Source: Culex pipiens pallens
Taxonomy: Eukaryota; Arthropoda; Insecta; Diptera; Culicidae
Length of the DNA: 64,000 nucleotides
Reading direction: 5' to 3'
NCBI RefSeq assembly: GCF_016801865.2
Contig: NC_068939.1
Location: 42,323,114 to 42,387,113 of the forward strand
A program made the translations under genes and the position numbers. Positions 55,007 to 64,000 of this stretch are shown here, in pieces. The notes below the pieces were generated by a model. It was not told the origin of the DNA and searched no databases. It saw only the letters and a program-made list of their open reading frames with translations. How positions within the stretch are numbered: position 1 is the stretch's first letter; every line of letters starts with the position of its first letter.

Positions 55007-58000
55007 GTAAGTGAAACTTATTCTTTTTTATTGTAAATATTTTGAATTTTTTTTTTGTCTCAATTTAAGTCGTTGATTTTTACTTACTAACTAACTTAAT
55101 TTGAACAAAACAAAGAACCAAGTTTAATTTAAAAAATCTTGTTTTTAAATTAATTCAATTGAAAAGTTATCTTTTTATTTGTTTATTGACATTTTAAAAA
55201 AATTACCATCCAATTTTTCATTAATACTCATTGGTTTGCCGTTACCTATAGAAAGTATTTTTGAAAGTTTATTTTTAATCATTTTTAATCATTTCTGATA
55301 TTTGTTGTTAAACGTTGAGGAAATATTTTCAGTGGAATTGCCTTCATCAAATTATATTGAATATATGTATTTTTTTTTAAAACAGTCTGTAAAAGCTGGA
55401 TCCAACAAAAATCAGAGCAACATGAAATAAAATTTCAGGAGAATTTAAACGTGTACATTAGGAATTTTTTTTATTTCATCACTAATCAATTTTAGTAAAT
55501 AGAAAGGCTAATTAAAAATAATTACTTTTTTATATATTTTTTTTGTCTTAACTGATAAATATATTTTGATGTGTTTTCACTATAAAAACTTTGTCCATCG
55601 ATTCTTTAGGTCCCAATAAGCCATTTTGCATAATTGGTTTCTCCATACTAATTTGGAGGTTGCTATGCAAATTTTCGAAAAATTATCCTGTGAAGGGATT
55701 TTTGGATCAATTTGGTGTTTTCAGCAAAGTTGTAGGTTATTATTAGGACTACTCAGAAAAAAAATTTATGAAGTTTTTATTACAAAAACTTGATTTGAAA
55801 AATATCAGTCCCTTTGATCCTCTCCGATGTTACTTTGGAAACTGTTGATCCCATTTAATGTTAAACTCAATTTGTCGAAAAAAAATATTTTAAGGTTTTT
55901 CAAATCACGGCTTACATTTCAAAAGGGCTTAACCAGTGATTCAAAATGGATTATTTTGTACTAAGGTATTAATCGATCATCCAAATCAAAAATACAAAAA
56001 TTAAAAAGTGATTTAATTTGTTTTGCAAATTTCTAGAGAACTGCTCTCATGCTTTTCAAAGAAAGAATTTTATGTTCGTTATTTATATCTTATGAGCAGT
56101 TCTCTCAGATTTCGGTCATTCGATTTTTTTTGTTGTATTTTTTAATCCGACTGAAACTTTTTTAGTGCCTTCGGTATGCCCAAAGAAGCCATTTTGCATC
56201 ATTAGTTTGTCCATATAATTTTCCATACAAATTTGGCAGCTGTCCATACAAAAATGATATGTGAAAATTCAAAAATCTGTATCTTTTGAAGGAATTTTTT
56301 CATCGATTTGGTGTCTTCGGCAAAGTTGTAGGTATGGGTACGGACTACACTGGAAAAAAATGATACACGGTAAAAAAATTGGTGATTTTTTATTTAACTT
56401 TTTGTCACTAAAACTTGATTTGCAAAAAAACACTATTTTTAATTTTTTTATTTTTTGATATGTTTTAGAGGACATCAAATGCCAACTTTTTAGAAATTTT
56501 CAGGTTGTGCAAAAAATCTTTGACCGAGTTATGAATTTTTTCAGCTTTTCAAAAATATTTTTTTCAAAAGTGGGCAAACATGTGCACTAATTAAAAAAAT
56601 GAAAAACTGTGACTATTTTCAAAAAAGTTACCTAAAAATGGATTTAACTTGAAAACGGTGCACTTTATCAAAATTTCACTAGAGTACTTTTTGATTGCAA
56701 ATTTGATTTTACATCGAAAAATGAAGTTGAAATTTTTTTGCGAAGAATATTTCAATTTTTTGAAAAAATCAGTATTGATTTAAAAATTTATAAAAAAAAT
56801 GCAAATTGATTCAAAATTCATAACTCGATCAAAGATTTTTTGCACAACCTGGAAATTTCTGAAAAGTTGGCATTTGATGTCCTCTAAAACATATCAAAAA
56901 ATGAAAAAAAAAAATTAAAATAGTGTTTTTTTGCAAATCAAGTTTTAGTGACAAAAAGTAAAATAAAAAATCACCAAATTTTTTTACCGTGTATCATTTT
57001 TTTACAGTGTAGTCCGTACCCATACCTACAACTTTGCCGAAAATACCAAATCGATGAAAAAATTCCTTCAAAAGTTACAGATTTTTGAATTTTCACATAT
57101 CATTTTTGTATGGACAGCTGCCAAATTTGCATGAAAAGTTATATGGACAAACTAATGATGCAAAATGGCTTCTTTGGGCATACCAAAGGCACCAAAAAAG
57201 TTTCAGTCGGATTAAAAAATACAAAAAATAAAATTGAAGAAAAAAGACCGATTTCGTAGAGAATTGCTCTTATGCAAAGTATTTTAACATTTACAAATCA
57301 TGTCCAATGCTTTTTATTGCATTTCGATTTTCATCATATTTTTTCCAAATTAACTTCATTCATCCATTCTTTATGCTTTTAAAACAAGGCTGTTCGAAAA
57401 AATTTATGCTTTCGAACATAATCTGTGAACGATTTGGCGCTATCAAAAAAAGGAGTTTGAATTATTTTTTTTAAGTCAATTTTGAAAAATTAAAAAAAAA
57501 TTATAATGTAAAAAATACTTTTTTTGGTTTCAAAATTTAACGAAAAAATATGATTAAAAATGTTAATGATAATTTCGGAGTGTATTAATATAGAAAATTG
57601 ATAAAATGATCATTTTCCTTAATTTTTTTTTCTTTGATACAAAATTCAGACAGAAATAAAATATTCAAACAAAGAATAAATAAAATCAGAAAAAAGCGAA
57701 AATAAAAACATGAAAATGGGAACTACTCCAACAACATTTAAAATTGTTCATTTTTTTTTTTTTTTGATTGTCTGATTTTAAAGTTTTTATCCCTTTTCAA
57801 CCCAACCCAAAGTGACTGTTAAAACAAGAAAAAAAACTAGATGGGCAAAAGGCAATGATAGGACATGGAAGAGTAAGCCAAAAACTATCAGAAGCAAACT
57901 CAAACTAGACAAGATAAATGCAAATTAAAATACTTAAAATGAAACAAGAAAATCATAAAACAAGAGAAGTAAAGTTTTTCGTAGAACAAAAGTTGCTCAA

Positions 58001-61000
58001 AATGACCTCAAAAAAAAAAAAAAAGGCGGTAGAGGGTTAACGTTTATATACTTGATAAACTTTAACTTTTATTAGGGTTACTGGTTAGATTTTTTTACCC
58101 TTTTCGGCAAGATACCAGTAATAATTGAAAATTAAAAAAAAAAACTTTTTTTAAAGAATGGAGAAAATTCCAAGCTATTGACTGAAAATACTAAATATGT
58201 AAAAAAAAATATAATTGATCCTTAGCTAATTAATACGAATGAAACAATAATAGACTGAATTTTCTTAATATTTGAAGTAAAGAAATAGTTATGAATTATT
58301 GGGTTTTAAGGCAAGAAACTTATTCCAGTTTTAGAACGTTATGTTAAGAACATTTTTTTACAATTTTACGTTATTTGAATTGAAGCACATTGTTTGGAAA
58401 AATGGAAGACTTTTGAACACTCGCTTTATCATTTTTTATGATTTTACAGAGATTAATCCCAAAAAGAAATGAAAGAAACAAACAGATAAATTAAAATGAA
58501 TTTTCATTTGAAAATCGCTTAACCTAAAAAGGAACACATTCGTTTTTTTTTTCTAAATGATCAATGTAATACCAAACCTTGATGCAATCTCTTCGTTTCC
58601 TCCCCCTCAACCAGCCTCGTCGACGACCGCGTCGTCGTGTGTCCGGGCGCGGGCGATCTGAACGATCCGCCGGAAAAGTTCCGCGACTGCCTGATCAAGA
58701 TCTGCCCGATGAACCGGTACTCGGCCCAGAAGCAGTTCTGGAAGGCGGCCAAACAGAGTACGACCACGAATACGGACACTAGCTTGCTGAAGCGATTGCA
58801 CGTGAGTTTTTTGTTTAGGTTAGGGTGATGTTTGGAGGTTTGTAATTTTGTTTTTTTTTGCAGCACGCTGCCGAAATTGAGAAGAAGCAGAACGAGTCTG
58901 AGAATAAGAAGCTGCTGGGGACGGTGGTCCAGTATGGGAGTGTGGTTCAGCTGTTGCACTTGAAGTCGAACAAGTATGTTACGGTCAATATCCGGTTGCC
59001 GGCGTTGCTGGAGAAGAATGCGATGCGGGTGTATTTGGACGCGAATGGAAATGAGGGGTCGTGGTTCTACATTATGCCGTTTTACAAGCTGCGATCTGCT
59101 GGGGATAACGTGGTGGTCAATGATAAGGTCATCATGAAGCCGGTGAATGCCAACAGGCAGAATCTGCACGTGGCGGCGAATTATGAGCTGCCGGATAATC
59201 CGGGAAGTAAGGAGGTCAATGTGCTGAACTCGTCATCGTCGTGGAAGATCACGTTGTTTATGGAGCATCGTGAGAACCAGGAGGACGTGTTGAAGGGTGG
59301 GGATGTGGTTCGGTTGTTCCACGCCGAGCAGGAGAAGTTCTTGACGATGGACGAGTACAAGAAGCAGCAGCACGTGTTTTTGAGGACGACTGGGAGAACC
59401 AGTGCAACGGCTGCGACTAGCAGTAAAGCGCTGTGGGAGATTGAGGTCGTGCAGCATGATTCGTGCCGGGGTGGGGCCGGCCACTGGAACTCGCTGTTCC
59501 GGTTCAAGCACCTTGCCACGGGGTACTATCTGGCTGCGGAGATTGACGATGATATCTCGCGTACGGAAAAGTCCAGCAATTCTAGTCATCCGCAGAGCGG
59601 TGATTCCTTCCGGTTGGTCTCGGTACCGCACTCGACGGATATTGCGTCGGTTTTCGAGCTGGATTCCACGACTATTACGAGGCCTGAAGGTCTGGTTCCG
59701 CAGAACAGCTACGTGCGGATGCGGCATTTGTGTTCGAATACGTGGGTTCACGCCACGTCCGCGCCGATCGATATTGACGAAGACAAACCGGTCATGTCCA
59801 AGGTCGGATGTTCCGCCGTCAAAGAGGACAAGGAGGCGTTTCAGTTGATCCCGGTTTCTCCGGTGGAGGTCCGCGATCTGGACTTTGCCAACGACGCGTG
59901 CAAGCTACTTCAAGCCATGAGTACCAAGCTGGAGAATGGATCCATTTCTCCGAACGAGCGACGCTCGTTGATCGCTCTCCTGCAGGACATTGTCTTCTTC
60001 ATCGCTGGGCAGGAGAACGAGCAGAACAAGAGTGACGCGCTGGATCTAACGATTAATAACCCGAACCGTGACCGTCAGAAGCTGCTCCGCGAGCAGTACA
60101 TCTTGAAGCAGCTGTTCAAAATTCTGCAAGGTCCGTTTCAGGAAACAAAGAACAGCGACGGGCCGTTCCTCAAGATTGACGAACTCGGCGATCCGAAAAA
60201 CGCTCCGTACAAAAACATCTTCCGTCTGTGCTACCGCATTTTGAAGCTCAGCCAGCAAGACTACCGCAAAAACCAGGAGTACATCGCGAAGCACTTTGGC
60301 CTGATGCAGAAGCAGATCGGGTACGACATCCTGGCGGAAGATACCATCACGGCGCTGCTCCACAACAACCGGAAGCTGCTGGAGAAGCACATTACGGCCG
60401 CGGAGATTGAGACCTTCGTCGGACTTGTGCGCAAAAACATGAACAACTGGCAGAGCCGCTTCCTGGACTACCTTTCCGATCTTTGCGTGTCCAACAAGAA
60501 GGCGATCGCCGTAACGCAAGAGTTGATCTGCAAGAGTGTCCTAAGTGCGAAGAACGCGGACATCCTGATTGAAACTTTTCTGCGAGAAGTGGACGACGAG
60601 CGGTTGGCGCATCTTCATGCGATAGAGCGGGGAAACAATCAGTTCACGGAGATCCTTGAGGTGGACGAGAATAGGGAAGAGGATGAGTCGAAACCGGGGA
60701 CACCCCGGAAGCAGGAGGAGAAAAAGAAGCACTACGAGGTGGTGCTGATGTGGGAGAACCGAACGGTGAGTGAACTGTTTTATTATTAATCAGCAAATAA
60801 TTTCTTTTGTTCCTGCTTCGACGTTCCGTCGAACTCCACCCCCCAATAAATTATTAATTTCCATTCTTCGCTTTCTTTGTCCCATCGCCAGCAATCCAAG
60901 TCCATGAGCCGGCTCGCGCAGGGCCTGAAGGTTGGCCGCACCCATGACATGACCATCCTGGACTACTACCGGCACCAGTTGAACCTGTTCTCGAACATGT

Positions 61001-61576
61001 GCCTCAACCGGCAGTACCTGGCGCTGAACAACCTGTCGCCGCATCTGGATATCGATCTGATTTTGCGCTGCATGTCGGACAAGACGGTACCGTACGACCT
61101 GCGGGCGTCGTTTTGCCGGTTGATGCTGCACCTGCACGTAGACCGCGACCCGCAGGAGCCGGTCACGCCGGTCAAGTACGCGCGGCTGTGGTCGGAGATT
61201 CCGCCGGTGATGTCGATTAATGAGTAAGTTCGCAGAATTTGAAGTCACAGACTTCGTCACCACATACCCAATTCTCCTTCCAGTTACGACATCGAGAAGC
61301 AACCCGACAGCAACAAGGAAGCGGTCCGAGCGCGGTTCAACAAGACGATCGCCTTCGTCGAGGACTACCTGTGCAACCACGTGGTGTCCAAGATGTGGTT
61401 CGCCGACCAGGACCAGAACAAGCTGACCTTCGAGGTGGTGAAGCTGGCCCGCGATTTGATCTACTTTGGCTTCTACAGCTTCAGCGACCTGCTCCGGCTC
61501 ACGAAAACCCTGCTCAACATCCTGGACTGCGTAGGCGAGGGCGACGGCAGTGGCCTCCCGACAGGACACATTGACT
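54906..61576 (+). CDS. Itpr: Inositol 1,4,5-trisphosphate receptor, N-terminal ~938 residues (partial gene)
   Basis: Five coding exons (54906-55006, 58615-58801, 58864-60765, 60892-61223, 61284-61576) join in frame with GT-AG introns. They encode about the first third of an IP3-gated calcium release channel of the ER. Order: suppressor/Ins145 domain (about 1-230), MIR beta-trefoil repeats (about 230-440), the armadillo-like RIH domain that completes the IP3-binding core (about 460-660), and the start of the regulatory region. Known ligand contacts are conserved: RTTGR at 270-274, the RxRxKxxR cluster at 498-505, and YRK at 563-565. No frameshift or stop interrupts the exons. The channel pore and C-terminus lie beyond the right edge; a typical family length is about 2,700-2,900 residues. 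Confidence 0.97.
56094..57269. mobile_element. Foldback element, GAGC/GAGCAATTCTC ends, 4-bp TSD TTAT (copy C, in Itpr intron 1)
   Basis: This 1,176-bp palindrome is flanked by TTAT at 56090-56093 and 57270-57273. The left end is GAGCAGTTCTCTCAG and the right end, inverted, GAGCAATTCTCTACG. The arms are about 480 bp and pair closely (GGTGTCTTCGGCAAAGTTG, CCATTTTGCATCATTAG). It is the same family as copies A, B and D with a shorter central region. Being intronic, it would be transcribed as a long hairpin in Itpr pre-mRNA. Confidence 0.92.
57770..58036 (-). mobile_element. piggyBac-like MITE fragment (inverted copy)
   Basis: The right end GGCGGTAGAGGG is followed by TTAA at 58037-58040. The inner words (AAGTTTTTCGTAGAACAAAAG, ATGACCTC) are the reverse of 20788-20900. 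The distal end could not be located, so it is probably truncated. Confidence 0.6.
58615..58801 (+). CDS. Itpr: Itpr coding exon 2
   Basis: Entered after CCTCAACCAG; completes codon 34 and encodes to residue 96 (phase 0 exit). It carries the conserved DDRVVVCPGAGDLNDPPEKF and KFRDCLIKICPMNRY stretches of the suppressor domain and ends KRLH before GTGAGTTT. The intron that follows is only 62 bp. Confidence 0.95.
58864..60765 (+). CDS. Itpr: Itpr coding exon 3 (IP3-binding core)
   Basis: A large 1,902-bp exon encoding residues 97-730, in phase 0 at both ends. It contains the remaining suppressor domain, the MIR repeats and the RIH domain. Ligand-binding residues visible are RTTGR (270-274), R498, R500, K502 and R505 in NRDRQKLLREQ, and YRK (563-565) in QQDYRKNQEY. 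A Ser/Glu/Lys-rich tail (about 695-718, with RKQEEKKK) precedes the donor ACG|GTGAGTG. GC content is far above the introns. Confidence 0.97.
60892..61223 (+). CDS. Itpr: Itpr coding exon 4
   Basis: Follows a 126-bp intron (GTGAGTG to CATCGCCAG) and encodes residues 731-840 plus two bases. It begins QSKSMSRLAQGL and includes MTILDYYRHQLNLFSNMCL and LDIDLILRCMSD of the post-core armadillo region. The donor is GA|GTAAGTT. Confidence 0.95.
61284..61576 (+). CDS. Itpr: Itpr coding exon 5
   Basis: Follows a 60-bp intron and completes Asp841. It encodes to residue 938 (FVEDYLCNHVVSKMWF, LARDLIYFGFYSFSDLLRLT) and exits in phase 1 before GTAAGTACC. The next exon is beyond 64000. Confidence 0.95.
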
Positions 61577-64000
61577 GTAAGTACCGGCTGCGGTGACCCT
61601 TGGTATCAATTTCGTGCGGAATTAAGTTGAAAGTCCAACCCCCACCAATTTCGGATCCGGATCAAAAAGACATTAAATCCACCGTATCTTGGGTTTTCCA
61701 TTTAAGTTTCCCTCCCTCTCACCTAAATTTGTTCGGTTTTGGGTCCTGATTGTCGTCGTCGTCGTTGCCGTTGATGGCAATTCAATTTAGATTAATTGGT
61801 TGTATATAGAGGTAGCTTGTTGTGCTGTCGTTCGTTTCGTGGCAGAAGAATGCGCAAGTTTAAAGCACAGATAAAAAGATGTGAAACGAATCAAAACGCA
61901 ATATTTCAGTTTATTTGTAACTGAACTTCAATTATATTTTCGTTTTTGGAAGAATAGCTCGGCATCAATAATAGAAACAGTTCTTATGAGCAGTTCTCTA
62001 GGATTTCGGTCATTCGATTTTTTTGTATTTTTTAATCCGACTGAAACTTTTTTGGTGCCTTCGGTATGTCCAAAGAAGCCATTTTGCATCATTAGTTTTT
62101 CCATATAATTTTCCATACAAATTTGGCAGCTGTCCATACAAAAATGATGTTTGAAAATTCAAAAATCTGTATCTTTTGAAGGGATTTTTCGACCGATTTG
62201 GTGTCTTCGGCAAAGTTGTAGGTATGGATATGGACTACACTGGAAAAAAATGATACACGGTAAAAAAAATTTGGTGATTTTTTTATTTAACTTTTTATCA
62301 CTAAAACTTGATTTGCAAAAAAACCCTATTTTTATTTTTTTTTATTTTTTGATATGTTTTAGAGGACATAAAATGCCAACTTTTCAGAAATTTTCAGGTT
62401 GTGCAAAAAATCATTGACCGAGTTATGAATTTTTTAATCAATACTGATTTTTTCAAAAAATCGAAATTTTGGTCGAAAAAATTTTTCAACTTCATTTTTC
62501 GATGTAAAATTGAATTTGCAATCAAAAAGTACTTTAGTGAAATTTTGATTAAGTGCACCGTTTTCAAGTTATAGCCATTTTTATGTAACTTTTTTGAAAA
62601 TAGTCGCAGTTTTTCATTTTTAAAAATTAGTGCACATGTTTGCCCACTTTTGAAAAAAATATTTTTGAAAATCTGAGAAAATTCTCTATATTTTGCTTTT
62701 TTGGACTTTGTTGATACGACTCTTAGTTGCTGAGATATTGCAATGCAAAGGTTCAAAAACAGGAAAATTGATGTTTTCTAAGTCTCACCCAAACAACTCA
62801 CCACTTTTCAATGTCGATATCTCAGCAACTAATGGTCCGATTTTCAATGTTAAAATATGAAATATTTGTGAAATTTTCCTATCTTTTCGAAAACAATATT
62901 TTCAAAATTTTCAAATCAAGACTAACATTTCAAAAAGGCCAAACATTCAATATTACGCCCTTTTAAAATGTTAGTCTTGATTTGAAAAATTTGAAAATAT
63001 TGTTTTCGAAAAGATCGGAAAATTTCACAAATGTTCCATATATTAACATTGAAAATCGGACCATTAGTTGCTGAGATATCGACATTGAAAAATGGTGGGT
63101 TTTTTGGGTGAGACTTAGAAAACATCAATTTTCCTGTTTTTAAACCTTTGCATTGCAATATCTCAGCAACTAAAGGTCGTATCAACAAAGTCCGAAGTAG
63201 CAAAATATAGAGAATTTTCTCAGCTTTTCAAAAATATTTTTTTCCAAAGTGTGCAAACATGTGCACTAATTTTTAAAAATGAAAAACTGCGACTATTTTC
63301 AAAAAAGTTACATAAAAATGGCTATAACTTGAAAACGGTGCACTTTATCAAAATTTCACTAAAGTACTTTTTGATTGCAAATTCAATTTTACATCGAAAA
63401 ATGAAGTTGAAAAATTTTTTCGACCAAAATTTCGATTTTTTGAAAAAATCAGTATTGATTAAAAAATTCATAACTCGGTCAATGATTTTTTGCACAACCT
63501 GGAAATTTCTGAAAAGTTGGCATTTTATGTCCTCTAAAACATATCAAAAAATAAAAAAAAATTAAAAATAGTGTTTTTTTGCAAATCAAGTTTAAGTGAT
63601 AAAAAGTTAAATAAAAAAATCACCAAATTTTTTTTAGCGTGTATCATTTTTTTCCAGTGTAGTCCGTATCCATACCTACAACTTTGCCGAAGACACCAAT
63701 TCGATCAAAAAATTCCTTCAAAAGATACAGAATTTTGAATTTTCATGCATCAATTTTGTATGGACAACTGCCAAATTTGTATGGAAAATTATATGGACGA
63801 ACTAATGATGCAAAATGGCTTCTTTGGACATACCGAAGGCACCAAAAAAGTTTCAGTCGGATTAAAAAATACAAAAATTAAAATTGAAGAAAAAAGACCG
63901 ATTTCGTAGAGAATTGCTCTTATACGTTTTGTGGATTTATTTTTTGTCGAATTGTTACAAAGTTATAAATAATTAAAAGTTAAAAAAACATGTTTGAAAA
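61577..64000 (+). other. Itpr intron 5 (start), with foldback insertion
   Basis: Begins GTAAGTACC. About 400 bp of unique intron precede the copy D foldback at 61988-63919. No acceptor joined to recognisable coding sequence appears before the window ends. Confidence 0.8.
61988..63919. mobile_element. Foldback element, GAGC/GAGCAATTCTC ends, 4-bp TSD TTAT (copy D, in Itpr intron 5)
   Basis: This 1,932-bp palindrome is flanked by TTAT at 61984-61987 and 63920-63923. The ends are GAGCAGTTCTCTAGG on the left and, inverted, GAGCAATTCTCTACG on the right. The arms are about 930-950 bp. The length is within 3 bp of copy A although the two differ in sequence detail, so this is probably the full-length form. 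It lies wholly inside an Itpr intron and would fold into a long hairpin when transcribed. Confidence 0.93.

Larger units (their letters stand above)
55007..58614 (+). other. Itpr intron 1 (3.6 kb) with transposon insertions
   Basis: GT-AG intron. It contains a diverged fragment of the GAGCAATTCTC family (about 55600-56050), the complete copy C (56094-57269), and an inverted piggyBac-like MITE fragment ending at 58036. The rest is AT-rich. Confidence 0.85.

Noticed and set aside
58561..59169. 202-codon minus-strand ORF over Itpr exons 2-3
   Set aside because: Antisense shadow spanning an intron of a well-supported gene.

Overview
The window is insect nuclear DNA, most probably from a culicine mosquito (Culex pipiens/quinquefasciatus group is my best guess; the species cannot be fixed from sequence alone). 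The reasons are three strongly dipteran-like genes, short GT-AG introns beside very long ones, AT-rich non-coding DNA, and a very high density of small inverted-repeat DNA transposons nested in one another.

Layout. (1) 1-1053, minus strand: the first two coding exons of a Patj-like polarity scaffold (L27 domain, then PDZ1), running off the left edge. (2) 1.5-4.7 kb: tandem and foldback repeats, then plain intergenic DNA. (3) 4793-5878, minus strand: a complete DnaJ-1/Hsp40 class B co-chaperone with a 72-bp 5' UTR intron and a heat-shock-type promoter (TATA box, 5-bp-phased HSE array, GAGA repeats) at about 6161-6240. (4) 7-11.5 kb: nested foldback elements. (5) 11.6-12.8 kb: a GC-richer, repeat-free block that may be a distal promoter or 5' exon. 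(6) 12.9-54.5 kb: about 42 kb with no convincing protein gene. It is filled with DNA transposons and has one intact tRNA-Thr(TGT) gene at 32831-32903. (7) 54.5-61.6 kb, plus strand: the 5' end of the inositol 1,4,5-trisphosphate receptor gene (Itpr). A 5' UTR segment with three uORFs is followed by five coding exons giving about 938 residues, which cover the suppressor and MIR regions and the IP3-binding core. The gene runs off the right edge inside an intron that holds another 1.9-kb foldback element.

The mobile DNA can be sorted by termini and target-site duplications (TSDs) read directly here. A foldback family with termini GAGCAATTCTCTACC and 4-bp TSDs has four complete copies, two of them in Itpr introns, plus a related element with termini GGGTAATTCTC. 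A family with termini TAGGGTGGGT has 8-bp TSDs (two copies, one carrying 1.27 kb of gene-like DNA). There is a 5.3-kb hAT-like element with GACTCC subterminal repeats, a 373-bp hAT-type MITE with a perfect 8-bp TSD, TTAA-flanked piggyBac-like MITEs, and TA-flanked mariner-like MITEs. The clearest nests are 35381-40655 (hAT-like element holding two other families), 30360-32072 (piggyBac-like MITE split by two insertions), 12930-15797 (TA element split by a 1.9-kb foldback) and 7045-10075.

The three protein genes are not functionally linked. Patj acts in epithelial polarity, DnaJ-1 in protein folding, and Itpr in ER calcium release. The most notable material is the foldback family with 4-bp TSDs, its presence as long inverted repeats inside Itpr introns (a potential source of double-stranded RNA), and the TIR element with gene-like cargo.
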